DNA of 64,000 nt from Trichobilharzia szidati (GCA_944472155.2 OX235272.1:5440354-5504353); one strand, 5' to 3'; counted from the first letter of the stretch, positions 30,879 to 42,580 are shown. A program made the numbers and translations. Notes: generated from the letters alone by a model not told the origin.

Positions 30879-30929
30879 GTATGCTGACTTGCACAGTTGA
30901 CTTTTAGCGCAGAGATCTAAGTTAAAAAT

Positions 30930-31720
30930 TCCATCATTCATTATAATAAAGGTTTTTGTAACGACATGAGTCAGGCATCCGTATTATTTGACCGCCTAAA
31001 TGAGGTCCACCCAAACATTAAATTCACCATGGAATACGAACACAACGATGAGTTCAATTTCCTAGATCTAAATGTAAAAAGAAGAGACGATGGAACGGTC
31101 GAAAAGTCCATCTACAGAAAAGAAACTTGGACCGGACAATACCTTCACTACAACAGCTTCTGCCCTTTGAGCTATAAGCGGAGATTAGTAAGGACACTGT
31201 ACGACAGGGCTAGGAAGTTATGTTCGCCCAACAAGACAGAAGAAGAATTAAGCTTCGTTGAAAAATGCCTCATCCTAAATTACAGCAAAGAAAGAAATGA
31301 GAAAGAGAAGTATCCAACAGTTGAAAAGAAGAAAGTATTCATTTACCTCCCATACAAAGGAGAAACAGTATCGCGAAAGATTGAAAAAAAGGATGAAAGG
31401 AGCAATCAAAAGATGCTTCCCGGCAGCCAATCTAGTGACACTATACAGTACTACATGCTCTATAAGCCAATCGAAACTGGATAAATACCCTGCTGATGTT
31501 ACATCCAACTGCATTTATAAATTTACGTGCACCTGCGGCAGCAAGTACATCGGAAGGACAGAACGAAGGGCTCCTATCCGGTTTTCAGAGCATATTCCGA
31601 GAAACTTATGCTTAAAAGGAAGCAAAATAACAATGAAGATCACTGAACCAAATAACAAAGGTAATAGTACATCTGTAATGGTATCAAAACAAAGTTTACT
31701 AACTTGATCATCGTTCCTTA
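30930..31720 (+). pseudogene. Penelope-like element
   Basis: A remnant of the motif C region precedes FLDLNVKRRDDGTVEKSIYR, ETWTGQYLHYNSFCPLSYKR and KKVFIYLPYKGE. A frameshift near 31380 moves the frame to MKGAIKRCFPAA and then CIYKFTCTCGSKYIGRTERR (GIY-YIG, about 31510-31570) and SEHIPRNLCLKGS. The C-terminal FAEAIAIKR block is missing. Confidence 0.88.
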
Positions 31721-31954
31721 GTCTGAGGTAATTTTTGTTGTCAAGTTGGTCATTTGGTAAAGATAACAAAATCAAGTGTAGATTGTTGAATTTGATCAGT
31801 GTGTAAAATTATAAAAACAGTATGTGTTTACACAGTGAACTTGCTTATCACATTCGTGTTGATTTTGTCACCTCATGGGAGAGGAAGGTGTTGTGACCAG
31901 GTCAGATTCTGTTTCAGTCCATCATTGCTAATCAACTGAGACAATTTGGATTCC

Positions 31955-32905
31955 GCTTGATATGGAGTGCTTCTTTGTGATTCCTAAAGTTTTTCTGGAT
32001 GATGATTTCAATATTGTAAAAATTATTTTATGGCCTGATTCTACAACGTGTAGATCTATGGCTGATGATTTTTCAAGTTTTTCTATTCCAACTGGATTTC
32101 TCGGTGGTCGAACAGATGCACTACGGTGTTCATTTTTTCTGATTTTGATTTCTCGAGATGTTTGTTCGATGTATATCGCATCACATTCAAAGCAAGCATT
32201 CTATTTTATAGACACAATTAGATAGAGAATCTTTGGGGATCCGGTCTTTTATATGGAGAAGTTTGTTTCGTAGTGTGTCTGATGTTTTGAAGAAAACTCT
32301 GATGTCGAGCTGATTGAGTACTCTTCTGACATCATCTGACGTCTCTGCTTTATACGGAATGACGACAGTCGAGGTCCATGTTTTCGGAATGCGTTTTCGG
32401 TCATACTTAATGTCTGTGTTGATTATGTTGATGAAGTTCCTTGGGTAGTTGTTTTGCTTGAGAGTTTCAGTAATGCGTGATATTTCTTCTTTTTCTTTCT
32501 CATCGGTTATCAGAGAGTGTGCTTGTCTAAGAAGACTTGAAACAACTGATACCTTTGCGCTGATGGGGTGTGATGATCCGAAGTCTAAATATTTATTGGA
32601 GCTGGTTTTCTTCCTGAATATAGATATACTAAAATGTCCGTTTTCCCTTCTCTTAACTAGGCAGTCTAGAAATGACAGTAAATTCCGGTTTAATAATATT
32701 TTGATAACACTATTAGCAGCATTAAATAGCGAAACGTCAGTAAAAACAATATCGTTTTGTTTTTCATTTATTTGGAAATAGAAAAACCTTTATTATAATG
32801 AATATCATATACCCAATTCACAAATTTTTTCAAACTGTTAAAAGTGAACTTGGTTTGGACATATATAATTCCATCATTCAGTCTACTGACATAGAGCAAA
32901 TTCTG
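31955..32905 (-). pseudogene. Penelope-like element, second lineage
   Basis: Minus-strand blocks: a damaged YMDD region (about 32800-32815), LLSFLDCLVKRRENG, IFRKKTSSNKYLDFGSSHP, a TSTVVIPYKAETSDDVRRVL stretch (about 32320-32375), CVYKIEC, a shift, FECDAIYIEQTSREIK (GIY-YIG, about 32150-32200), and DLHVVESGHKI. The lineage matches 5.3-7.1 kb. It lies tail-to-tail with the preceding PLE. Confidence 0.8.
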
Positions 32906-33295
32906 TCTACTGCATTTCTAGACTTTCTTGTGACTTTTTGGGCGTTAAAAATAGTTATCATAAATTTTAATGTACGAAAATAGATCAAGCATTACGAAAC
33001 AAAATTTGCGTAAAATTCATTATGTATTGGTTTAGAAAAACGTTGAAGTGCCTTCTTCTCTCAATGAACAGTTGTCCATTTCATCAATGTAATAGGCGAA
33101 TTTAAGCGTAACGGAGAAGGTTAAACTATATAATACTTATTAATTTGTAAAAGAACATTAGATTATTTTAATGGATGACATTCTGACTTCACATTCCTAA
33201 TGTCAGTCACATTTTGTCTATTTAGTGCTTGAATACTAAATTGTATTATATGGTGAGTGGTCTTCCTGTGTGGTAAAAGGGAAAATCAATAAAAA
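32905..33295. other. Unassigned sequence
   Basis: AT-rich; nothing recognised. Confidence 0.3.
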
Positions 33296-33297
33296 GA

Positions 33298-33428
33298 AAA
33301 AGATTCTTTTCGATAACTTGCTCTTCATCAACTTCTACAGTTATATATATACATAACAGGGAATGAATTAGTGTTATCAATAACAGCATTAATGTTGTTT
33401 AAATAAAATAAAATCAGTAATAATAGCA
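33298..33428 (-). repeat. PLE pLTR, class 2
   Basis: The minus strand reads GAAGTTGATGAAGAG ... TATCGAAAAGAATC. The same pLTR type occurs in plus orientation at 35400-35530, so the two probably flank the PLE at 34.3-35.3 kb. Confidence 0.6.
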
Positions 33429-34219
33429 ATAACCCAACCCTTACTCCTACAATTCGTTAATTCTCGCATTCTGCCTATTATTCTCTATTGTTCCCCCTCC
33501 CTTAGTTTTTCCCGGGCTACTGAAGAAAGACTATTCTTTATTACACAGAATGTTATGGGTTGTCAGCAGGGTAAGCAATGTGCCACTTAACCAGCTTGTT
33601 AATATTCTGGTTGACAGGCACATGGACTCATGTGAAAAATGGGTCAAATCCATTCTATCTAACTCACACCACCCTCTTCATTCACAACTCTCCCCTTGCA
33701 TCTCATCAGTTAAAACCAGAAGCCTATATAGAAAACTATATGCTCGCACTAGCAAGTAAGAAAGCTCAACCATACCCTACTTAGCTCGTGTTCTGAGCGA
33801 TAAAGAAAACATCAGGCGTGACACCTATAATTCATTAAATAGTCAGTAGAACAATTGGATCTCATCTTTCCAACTCATATCATTTATAGGTACAACATTT
33901 CCTTTCTTCCTTTTCCTTTTCTCCCTCTTTCTCTTTTTTTTTCTTGTTATGTGCTGCTTTGTTTCTTTCTTCCGCTTACGCCAGTAAATATGACAGCACC
34001 TACTTTTCTAACACCTTCAAACACTGTTCAACTTTGTCTTTGCTACCGACATGCCAATATGTTGTCATAATGAACTGAGATTCCTTTAATCTATGTAGAA
34101 TTCTATTTATTGATAATGTAGTAACTGGATGCAATACTGTAGTAGAAATGCTGAGAATTCCATTCTGTATCACAAGTACTGTTTTGGAATAAAGCAAATT
34201 ATTATTATTATTATTATTA
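33429..34219 (+). pseudogene. CR1-like LINE 3' end (copy B)
   Basis: It reads NPTLTPTIR, then VVSRVSNVPLNQLVNILVDR, KWVKSILSNSHHPLH and SLYRKLYARTSK, with scattered stops. Then come a 3' UTR, AATAAAGCAAATTATT and an ATT tail. Inserted between a PLE and its left pLTR. Confidence 0.8.
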
Positions 34220-35350
34220 CAGTTCGATAGCATCATTATAACAATACACTGAATATCAGAAAAATTATGACAGACAACATTACAAATTCACGAACTTATG
34301 ATGTCCACTGAAGGCCGGCCAGGGCAGAAGTAGTGGCCGAACTTTCTTCAACTGAGAACAAAGCATCGGTTGTTCCCCGTGAATTGCGATAGCTTCTGCT
34401 GTTTACAGAAAGCGGTACCTGGATATTTTTGGCAATTTATTTCTTACCTCGTAGATGACAGAGAAAGATCCTTCAATGCTGGCTGGCTTTGAGGCCGGTT
34501 TGGACCAGGTGGTCTAATATTGAGCTGTTGATGTTTACCACTACATCGGTTGATTTTCCCGAGCAGGCACAAAAATAAAATTTTTAGAGCAACGGCCAAC
34601 ATAACTTGCTCCACAGCTGCAGTTGAATTAGTAGATACAATTGGAAGTTGCTTGGCTAGGTACTCCATATTTCACTCAAGGAATCACCATCAGTCTTGCA
34701 GAGAGCATGCCTTGTAGTTTACTAGCATTAAAGGTTCCTTGAACAGACTATCTCAACTTGTTAGTAATTATTTCACTAGGTGCGTCACCCTTGAATTGCA
34801 GTCGTATATATAAAGGTTTCGTTTTTATAGATGGAGAATAGTCCTTTTCCGCTTTCTTTTTCGAATATTTCTTGATGAACTTTTCTGGATAGCTATTTTC
34901 ACTTTGGGTATCATATAAAACCCTTAGTTCATCTTTAATTACCCCTTCTTAGCATATAGCTCTGACCCTGTAGCTGAGAGTCCTTATTAAATTTCTCTTG
35001 TACTGGAGAGGAACACAGCTGTGAAAATATGTACATTCACCTGTCCATTTGTTTTCCTATGCAAATTTATCCTTATACTACCATCTGGTTTTCTTGTAAA
35101 GAGGGCATCTAGGAAGGCAATTCTACTTTAGGATTCCTCTTCAAACGTGAATTTCATAGCAGAAAGTACTTCATTGGATTGAGTTATTATTGTGCTTGTA
35201 ACCGAATAATTATCACAGAGAATGAAGGTGTTATCCATATACCGGCAATAAAATGAGAATTTTCTGATAAGGTTGTTCAGAGGTCCATTTTCTAGTTTAC
35301 TTAGAAAAAAATATGCCAAAACTGGACCCAGTTGGGAGCCCACTAAACAT
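34219..35350 (-). pseudogene. Penelope-like element, decayed
   Basis: The minus strand starts MGSQLGPVLAYFF (RT motif B, about 35305-35343) and continues YCRYMDNTFILCD (motif C with DN for DD). A stop is followed by IAFLDALFTRKPDGS; after many lesions a cysteine pair of the GIY-YIG domain lies at about 34600-34630. About 30-bp inverted repeats (CAGTTCGATAGCATCA ... at 34219 and mirrored at 35352-35385) flank it. Confidence 0.75.
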
Positions 35351-35351
35351 A

Positions 35352-35560
35352 GTGTGTTGTTATGGTGATGCTATCGAACTGTAATCCACTGATATTATTA
35401 TTATTATTGATTCGATGTGATCTAAACAACATTAATGTTGTTCATAACACTAATTCATTCATTCACTATTATGTTCATGTAACTGCAGAGCCTGGTGATG
35501 AAGTTATCGAAAAGAGTATTCTTTGTTCAGCAAATATTCTTTTGAAAAAAATCTAATGAG
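35352..35560 (+). repeat. PLE pLTR, class 2, plus orientation
   Basis: GAGC CTGGTGATGA AGTTATCGAAAAG resembles the class 2 hammerhead with an altered core. It is inverted relative to the pLTR at 33.3 kb. Confidence 0.6.
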
Positions 35561-35865
35561 CATTTTATTCAGTGAAAATTAGGATTTTGTTTACTGAAAT
35601 TTCAGACTGTGACCGCATGACGTTTAAATGCATCACATCAAGAATGGACATCTACATCAGTTAACATACATACACTGATGCTTTTGAGATAAGAATCACT
35701 TCAAATGCAAAACATTTATGGTTAACACTTATTAGACTATTAGTCGGTCATCACTGAGTATATTTTCTTTGGCGTTTAGACGACATATTTCACCGTTTGA
35801 AAATTGAGTACTCAATTCCGGAGGTTATCAACCTCAAAGCAATTCTGCACGATACATATTATTAT
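35560..35865. other. Unassigned sequence
   Basis: Nothing recognised. Confidence 0.3.
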
Positions 35866-37090
35866 AGTATTATTTGTGTTTTTTTAATTCCTATAGGAAC
35901 ACAGGGCTTCAGCTGCACGTCTTCATTGTGTTCGGTTCGCCACCAACGTTTTCACCCGGCTCCACGTCTGCCCACATGCGTTCATATCCTCTTCTCATGA
36001 CCTCCTTCATCGCACTCTCGCATTGACGACCAACTCTCCTCTTCCAATTCGGGTTTCACTAGAGCGATGGCCTGGCGGATGATGTCACTCACTTGATGGT
36101 TTTCTCAGAGTATGGTCAATCCACCTCCATTTCCTCCTGCATATTTATTGCACAACTGGTTCCTGCTAGGTTGGTTGATTCACTGCTAGAGGTCCCTGTT
36201 GCTGATCTTTTCTGGCTGGACATTTGATCTTGAGCAAAGTACTGAGAAAAGAAAGCTATTGATGGAGGTTTGTACTTAGTTTGAAGTACCCTTCCTGATG
36301 CGCTGGCCAAGTCTCTGATCGTATAGTAAGTAGCACTGACTTCACATTGGAGTTGAAAACCAGGATCTCATTTTTCATGCTGAGTGCTGTCGATCTCCAC
36401 ACAGACTTGAGCGTAATAAAAGCTTGCCTTGCTTTCCCGATCCAAGCTTTTATATCGTCATCAGTGCTGTCCGCCTGTAGTTGAAACGATGCTTCCCACG
36501 TAGGTGATGGAAGTTACTTCTCTCAGATTTCTCTCATTTATGCTGGCTGATCGTTGTCTGTTGTTGTTGCTATTGCCATTGCTGTTGGCCAGGAATTTTG
36601 ATCACCTCTGTTTTCTCTATGTTCAATTGAAGTCCGATCTTCCCTGGATGCTTCTCCTGCCAACTTGTTGCTTTTCAGTTGCATATCTTCCAGTTTGTGC
36701 GAAATCAGACATATATCATCGGCGAAGTCCAGATCCTCCAAGTTTTTGTGTGGGTCCATTTTATGGCTGTTTCCTAGTCGCTCGCCACTGTCTGTCACAT
36801 TATCTAGTCTACCGCAACCAGAAAAATCATTGTAGATAGTAGGCAGCCAGCCTTATCTTACTCCTGTCTCCACTTCGAAGGATTCCGTGAGTTTCCCGTT
36901 GTGGATTACTTGGCACGCAGCATTGTCGTACAACTGTTGGATGAGATGTATAATTGTTGCTGGCACCTCGTAGTAGCGGAGTAGTTTCCACGTCACCTCT
37001 CGACCAACGCTGCGCCATTGAATGCCTTCTCAAAGTCGATGAAGTTGAGTGAGGATGAGAGCTGACTGCTATTCCCAGGTCTGTTCAATA
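35865..37090 (-). pseudogene. RTE, palm to 3' end
   Basis: A long minus-strand copy. NFIDFEKAFNGA lies near 37010-37040, QQLYDNAACQ near 36920, KNLEDLDFADDICLISHKLE (about 36690-36750) carries the FADD motif, then the QVKSNK/GLQ linker, a connection block, and the 3' end (GCAGCTGAAGCCCTGTGTTCC, about 35890) with an AAT-like tail. Several frameshifts. Confidence 0.85.
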
Positions 37091-37217
37091 TACGATACTT
37101 ATAGTCCTTGAAATGTCTAAATAGACTTAGGAGTTACAGTCATGATCCTCAAATATGTCTGTATGAAACGCAAAATTTGAATTCCCTTCCGTCTCTCCTT
37201 TTGTGGTATTTTATTTT

Positions 37218-37471
37218 TATTCCCTTACGTTTACAGTAGAACATTGGGTTTCAAGGTAGAGGCTTGGAGTTTCGGTAGCAGGGGTGCTTTTATTTATTTT
37301 TTTATTTTTTACAGGATGGGGTTGCTAGCCTCATGCCCAAACTTCTTTCTTTACCAGTCTTATTACCGGTTTAGCTAGGTAAAGGCGTGCGCTGGCCTGG
37401 AATCTAACCTTGAAACACATGCGTGATCTGAAAGCATTCTACCACTGTGCCACTGATGCACCTTTTCATGG
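37218..37471 (-). repeat. SINE-A copy with internal T-rich insertion
   Basis: Minus orientation: TGCATCAGTGGCACAGTGGT (box A, about 37452-37471), a weak box B, a GGCTAGCAACCCCATCCTGT body, and an RTE-like end (ACATTGGGTTTCAAGG on plus). A T-rich tract near 37285-37310 interrupts the body. Confidence 0.7.
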
Positions 37472-37474
37472 TAT

Positions 37475-37985
37475 AAAATTGTCAAAAAAAACAGCATTAG
37501 AGGAAAAAGAACTAGAAACTCGATAAAGATACCGTTTTGTCGATTCCATCCTAAAAATCTGTATAATCACATTCATATATTTAATTTAGTTTCTGCACTT
37601 CTTGTAATCTAAATTCAGCGTGAAAATTATCACCTGTAAATCACTTTGTTATAAGACTGAATTAAATAATAATTGTAATTATGTGAATGTTTCCATGTAA
37701 ACTGAGATTGTAGGGCCTTCGAGGATAAAACTGCTAAAAAGATATCTGTCTGCTGAGCTTCTTCTTCTTTTCGATCTGATGTCCTTATGTGTATTTTCCA
37801 AGATTTAAAAAGACAACAACTGTGAAATAAAACTATTCGCAAAACTGGCAAGGTAAAAAGTACTGCATCATGTGAAGTTAAAATGTAGTGACCCTGACAA
37901 ACAAGTCCATGGATGACCTCGTTACGGAGAATAAGAATTTGTGTAGGTAGTAGCAAAGTTAACAGAACAGTGGAGCTTATTATTA
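37475..37985. other. Unassigned sequence
   Basis: The open minus-strand frame here is not recognisable. Confidence 0.35.
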
Positions 37986-37987
37986 AA

Positions 37988-38175
37988 AATGAATTGAATT
38001 GATTTTTTAGACTTTCCCGTCGATTGATTGGACCGAAACGCTCGGTCTCAGGTTGACATGTCGGTGGTGGGAAAATCATCACTCACTGGGAAATGCAGCT
38101 ACATCCAGATGGCGAGTCCCAAATAGGATGAAATGCGCATCCTGGATTCCACTGCTAGTCACCATCCACAAGTTA
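37988..38175 (+). repeat. Sm-alpha-like element, 3'-truncated
   Basis: It has the left TIR (TTAGACTTTCCCGTCGATTG), the tract GTCTCAGGTTGACATGTCGG and the hammerhead block at 38103-38147. The right TIR is missing. Confidence 0.65.
38103..38147 (+). ncRNA. Sm-alpha hammerhead remnant
   Basis: Stem I ATCCAG/CTGGAT, stem II GTCC/GGAT, GAAA (38130-38133), stem III TGC/GCA and triplet ATC are present. The core reads ATGGCGA instead of CTGANGA (C3 and A6 changed), so it is probably inactive. Confidence 0.65.
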
Positions 38176-38518
38176 AAATGAATTTGGTTTGGAGTTTGGG
38201 AAAGTGATTTCAGCTGGAAAAAGCCTTCAAGCTAAACGCTAAGCGGTAATGCTTAACTTGTCTAAACCTAAGCAGCAGTTTCTCAAATGACTTCTCGTTC
38301 GGGTCCCATTCAACGGCCCATGTCCATTTCTTTCACCATAGTGTCTTTATATATCCAAATTTACGTTATAGTGAGTCAGCAGCTGGACATATTAAGTAGG
38401 TTTTGATTAGATTGAATGCACGAACTGTGACTGGCTTTCGAAAGTTCATTCATGCGCTTACATTCTTTAACTTGTCCCTATAATAATTCTGACTTTTGAA
38501 TTACGTATCTTAATTAAA
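38176..38518. other. Unassigned sequence
   Basis: Nothing recognised. Confidence 0.3.
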
Positions 38519-38519
38519 T

Positions 38520-39301
38520 CAAACTGCGGATCTACGCATCATCATCGAACAGAGTACTGAATGGCAATCAAACCTCTACCTCAATTTCATTGATCTCGAA
38601 AAAACCTTCAATAGAGTTGGTCAAGAAGTATTTTTCAACTAAGTATAAAATTTGGGCACTGTAGCGGAGTATAACTTCATTATACATAAGATTTTATTTT
38701 GATTGATTGCAGTGTTGTACAGTAATAATAACCAATGATGTTTCGAGCACAAATTATTGCTCATAATCATTTTGAAATCTCTACAACATTATGGCGTGCA
38801 GTGGCCAAATATTCATCAACCTCATTCAGCAGAACTATGACAATGCCACATATCAATTGACTCACAGAAGAAAACTCAGTGAAGCTTTGAAGCTGGGTAC
38901 AGGATTAAGAAAATGCTGCCCACTACTATCACCGATGATATTCCTATTTTTAGTGGACTGAATTGTGCGTGAGACTGTGTTTGGGGAGCAAAAAGACAGG
39001 AGTACACTGGAGCATCGATGAGAAGACCCTAGAAGATCTGGATTTCGCATGTAGATGATATATGTCTAATGTCACAAAAACTCGAAGACTTGCAGGCAAA
39101 AATCAACATACTGGTTGAAGAGGCAGCGAAGACAAGACTCCAGGTGAATTCAGAAAAGACAGAGGTGATGAAGACAACCAGCCAAACAATAGCAACAAGC
39201 AGCACCAGTCGTCATCAACGGGAAACATATAACAGAGGTTACTTCCTTCACTTATCTAGGAAGCATCGTTTCAACTACAGCCGGAATGGATGATGTAAAT
39301 G
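38520..39301 (+). pseudogene. RTE, left part, split by an LTR element
   Basis: The plus strand reads IIIEQSTEWQSNLYLNFIDL (motif A, about 38538-38598). After a ~150-bp insertion come FINLIQQNYDNATY, a PMIFLFLVD block, a decayed FADD region, and TEVTSFTYLGSIVSTTAGM (about 39230-39290). It continues at 40.72 kb beyond the LTR element. Confidence 0.78.
38640..38795 (-). repeat. Short insertion with hammerhead-like stem II and GAAA
   Basis: On the minus strand, ATTATGA is followed by GAGCA, a short loop, TGCTC and GAAA (about 38735-38768). That is a 5-bp stem II and the GAAA of a hammerhead, with two core positions (C3, G5) changed. It breaks the RTE reading between motif A and the next block. 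It may be a solo pLTR of another PLE. Confidence 0.4.
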
Positions 39302-40715
39302 TGTAACGACAGAAGGCAAGAGTCAGGCAACAGAACCTTTATTATGGAAAATCAACACATATTTATAGATTTTAATATACGTTATTGTAGATTAATGTTA
39401 GTAGAAAATACAGTCTTTTGATTGTTGTTTCTCACACAAAGTTAACCTTGCATCTCTTTGTGGCTGTGTCAGTTCATCTATATGTTAACTGTCTGCTGTC
39501 CATCTTTGACCTTGTTTTCACATGACTAATATTTGATACATAAACATTGACCTCAATTACTGTCAACCAATTTGGCTGGCAACCATCTCTCACCACACTT
39601 GTCCCCTCGTCAAATAGCTTCGCGCGCAGGCGTTCCGATCTTCTGGGCGATACATCCTCTAGTTGATGATTGTTACAGACCGGCTTGTCCCAATGCACCC
39701 ATCGTTGGATCTGACTGGCGTTAACTCGTTTTTGTTTGTCACCTCTTCTGTTGGTATATACTTGACCCCTTCTTTTTGTGACTGTGTATGTTCCTTCCCA
39801 CTTTGGAAGGAGTTTGCGTGAACCTGGCCCGCATCCGACAGCAAAGCTTCTGTCTCTACACTTCACTTGATCCCCGACTGAGAAGGTAATGCACTGAGTC
39901 TTTTCTCTCAGCTGAGACTTCGCGACTTCCCTCCGCTGCTTCTGCATTACATTCTTGACGGCTTCTTTCCGTTCTGCTTTTAATTTCGTCGCACTCCACT
40001 TTTGGTGAAGGGGCCAGGTTTCGTTGTGTATCGGTAATCGTGGTTTTCTACCATACATCAGCTGAAAGGGTGACTTTTTCGTTGTTTCCTGGGTGGTGGC
40101 ACGATGTGTTAGTAGAATTAGTGGCAGCTCCGTTTCCCAGTTACCGCCCTTCGAGGCCAGCCACTCCTTCAGCGTACGGTTGTTTCTCTCCGTCAGGCCA
40201 TTAGTTTGTGGATGGTATGGGGTCGTTCGGATCCTCTTGATGCCAAGCTGTTGCAAACGGGAAGTAAATTCTTCACTTTCGAAACACGGACCTTGGTCTG
40301 TCAGTATTGTCTTTGGTACGCCATGGTCTGCAACGATGTGTCTAACTACTGCATCTGTCACGGTCCTTGCGCGTTGGTCTGGGATTGCTACGGCGTCTAC
40401 CCGTCGTGTTGCGTGTTCCGCCATCACCAAGAGGTACTGATTACCATTGGATGTCTGAGGAAATGGACCCATAACACCTACGGACCACAAGTCACCTATC
40501 GCCGTAAATGCAATCGACTGAAGTGGTGGTCGTATGCACAGGTCGCCTTTCATTAGCTGGCACCGTGGACGAGAATTGAGTCGTTCAACAAAGACGACCG
40601 AGATATTATTGTGGATTGAGCTGTTAATCGAGGTCGAATTTGACATGCTTCATACAACTTGGGGGTTTGGGGAATACTACCAGAAGGCTTGTGTAACTGG
40701 GATACCATGCGCTCA
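39302..40715 (-). mobile_element. Gypsy-type LTR retrotransposon, 5'-truncated
   Basis: A minus-strand copy made of the end of pol and the 3' LTR (39302-39597, TG...CA), with a purine-rich primer tract (GACGAGGGGACAAG, about 39598-39611) at the LTR edge. It sits within an RTE that resumes at about 40.72 kb. There is no 5' LTR, gag, protease or RT in the window, so the target duplication cannot be checked. Confidence 0.85.
39474..40646 (-). CDS. Integrase region of a Gypsy-type element
   Basis: An open frame of 390 codons; no true start is implied because the upstream pol is missing. It has a remnant zinc-binding tail (CQLMKGDLC) and the integrase core: MGPFPQTSNGNQYLLVMAEH, then ILTDQGPCFESEEF (second catalytic Asp) and HPQTNGLTERNNRTLKEWL (catalytic Glu). 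Near the start the usual V-D-x-x-GP reads SVGVMGPF, so the first catalytic Asp seems lost. After the core, NASQIQRWVHW and SPRRSERLRAK are typical of the C-terminus. The last ~40 codons lie in the LTR. Otherwise undamaged. Confidence 0.85.
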   Translation of the reverse strand: MSNSTSINSSIHNNISVVFVERLNSRPRCQLMKGDLCIRPPLQSIAFTAIGDLWSVGVMGPFPQTSNGNQYLLVMAEHATRRVDAVAIPDQRARTVTDAVVRHIVADHGVPKTILTDQGPCFESEEFTSRLQQLGIKRIRTTPYHPQTNGLTERNNRTLKEWLASKGGNWETELPLILLTHRATTQETTKKSPFQLMYGRKPRLPIHNETWPLHQKWSATKLKAERKEAVKNVMQKQRREVAKSQLREKTQCITFSVGDQVKCRDRSFAVGCGPGSRKLLPKWEGTYTVTKRRGQVYTNRRGDKQKRVNASQIQRWVHWDKPVCNNHQLEDVSPRRSERLRAKLFDEGTSVVRDGCQPNWLTVIEVNVYVSNISHVKTRSKMDSRQLTYR

Positions 40716-41272
40716 AATCAGATTCCAAAAGGTAAGATACACCATCACCAATCTGAAATCAGTTTGGAAATCTTCTGCACTCCACGGCATAAACAAAAAG
40801 ATTCGGATTTTCTACATAAATATGAAGTCAGTCAGTGGGTTCTTCTATGTGGGTCAGAAAAATTGTTCAGGCCTCACTAAAAGTATTCCTAACAGGATAT
40901 TACAAGCTTTATCAACAGCTTCCTCCTTCACTAGCTCCGCATCGAGAATCGAATAGCCAGAAAGAATAGGCAACAAGAAACTCTGGAAACAAACCAAACA
41001 AGGATCTATTGCTAAACAGATATTCCTAAGAAAATGGAGATTGATTTGATACACTCTGATGAGGCCATTTCTCGACTGAAATACCAAATGGGAAACGGCG
41101 AGTTGGGTGTATATTTGAGAGTTCCATAGAGGAGATTGTGAGAAGAGGAAATGGGAGGAGATTTAGGACAATCGTGGACCTAGCCAGCTGAAGAGGACGG
41201 CAGAAAATGGAACAAAGTGGAAATGTTTTGATGAAGCTGCATGTTCCACTTAGATGATTCCATTGGAAAAAT
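40716..41272 (+). pseudogene. RTE, right part, after the LTR element
   Basis: It resumes with TITNLKSVWKSSALH (about 40740-40785), KIRIFYINMKSVSGF, then shifted INSFLH and RKWRLI blocks, a GKRRVGC block, and the end GAAGCTGCATGTTCCACTTAG. It continues the RTE at 38.5-39.3 kb in the same orientation. Confidence 0.75.
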
Positions 41273-42280
41273 ATTTGAGGCTGACATTGCTTTTCTAGAA
41301 AGAATGTAAACTCTCTTGTCTACAGAAATACGAATCACGTATATATTTACTTAAAGGGATCAGTATATTCAATACATGTTATTGTTACTGAACTTGAAGG
41401 CGCCAAATTTGAATTTAATCCCAAATAACGTAGTCTGATAGTGACTAAAAGTGGAATCAAGAATACTTGAGAGTCTTCAGCTAAGTATACCTGTACACAT
41501 TACACTTTGAAGTTCGAAATAACACCTACTGAACTCAAATCTTTCTGTAAACTCAACCAATCTTTGGTCACACTGCTACATTCAGTTGAGAAACAGCAAA
41601 CAGAACGAAACGATCATCCTGAATTTTACTTCCAGCTGCCCTAAACCTAAAACCATCGTCTCAGTGTCCATACTGCACGCCGTTATGTCAACAGAGACCA
41701 AATGCTTTTGGTCAAAAAGGATATCCATAATAAAATACTTCAACAAATAACGAAAAATAGGTCTCTATTTTTCACAAAAGAAAAAGTTACATATATTCAC
41801 TCACATGCAATTCACATGTTGACTATACATCTTACCTAATTGCATCACACTGGTTTCTGTCACAGGAATGCATGCAGTATTTACTGAGTACTTAGAAAAA
41901 AAGAAAGAGAGGTGTTTGACAGATATATGTATGTCTTTTTTCGTATGTTTGACATAGAATGACACGTTAATTACGTGCATAATTGTATACTACTTAGCTT
42001 AACAGTTACTACAAAAAAAGTATGGAAGCTGATCAATTTTCTATACGTAACATATTACAACACATCAATCTACTATGCATGATGATGGATGTCACGTCCC
42101 ACTCGAAAATATGCAAAATATGCAAACGAGGTGAAAGGAAACAAGAAGGATGAATTATTACATCATAATTAATGCCATAGGTAATACACTTATGGTTTTA
42201 AAATATAGGCCATATACACAAAAACGTTTTGGTGCAGAAAAATTCGAAAATTACTGCACCCGTTTATATGAATCCGAGTG
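41272..42280. other. Unassigned sequence
   Basis: About 1 kb without a recognisable gene or repeat. This is the longest such stretch in the window. Confidence 0.4.
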
Positions 42281-42282
42281 TG

Positions 42283-42580
42283 ATGTTTGCTACTGATAAG
42301 ATGTATCAGTAGTATATAGAGAGAGGTTCATCGGCATGAAAATATTAAATAGCAAGGAGATATATTTAAAATCAGAAATAGCAAATGATACAACGTTGTG
42401 GATATAGATGGAAGAAATGAAAGGAACACAAAAAAACACAGTATGAAGGCCAGAATTAGCACTAAACGAAAGATCTGTGCAAACGGTGCGTTGATGACAA
42501 GGTGTACATAATTTGCCTATATAGAGATACCTTAGCATCTCACCAATTCTTCTGTCCTCTGCCGTTTCAAAAGTACACAA
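42283..42580 (-). repeat. Unclassified ~270-bp repeat (copy 1)
   Basis: It shares CTGATAAGATGTATCAGT, GAGGTTCATCGGCATGAAAA and the end TTCTTCTGTCCTCTGCC with 56095-56362. No tRNA-like head or coding capacity is seen. Confidence 0.6.

Noticed and set aside
30526..30883. Target duplication around the solo LTR at 30.5 kb
   Set aside because: Flanks CTTTA and GTATG differ.
36504..36839. Plus-strand frames with Leu-rich, membrane-like strings
   Set aside because: Antisense shadows of the RTE coding strand; similar shadows occur at 8176-8442, 43350-43586, 53957-54286 and 57829-58026.
39659..40440. Additional genes on either strand over the integrase
   Set aside because: Overlapping frames are shadows of the integrase frame.
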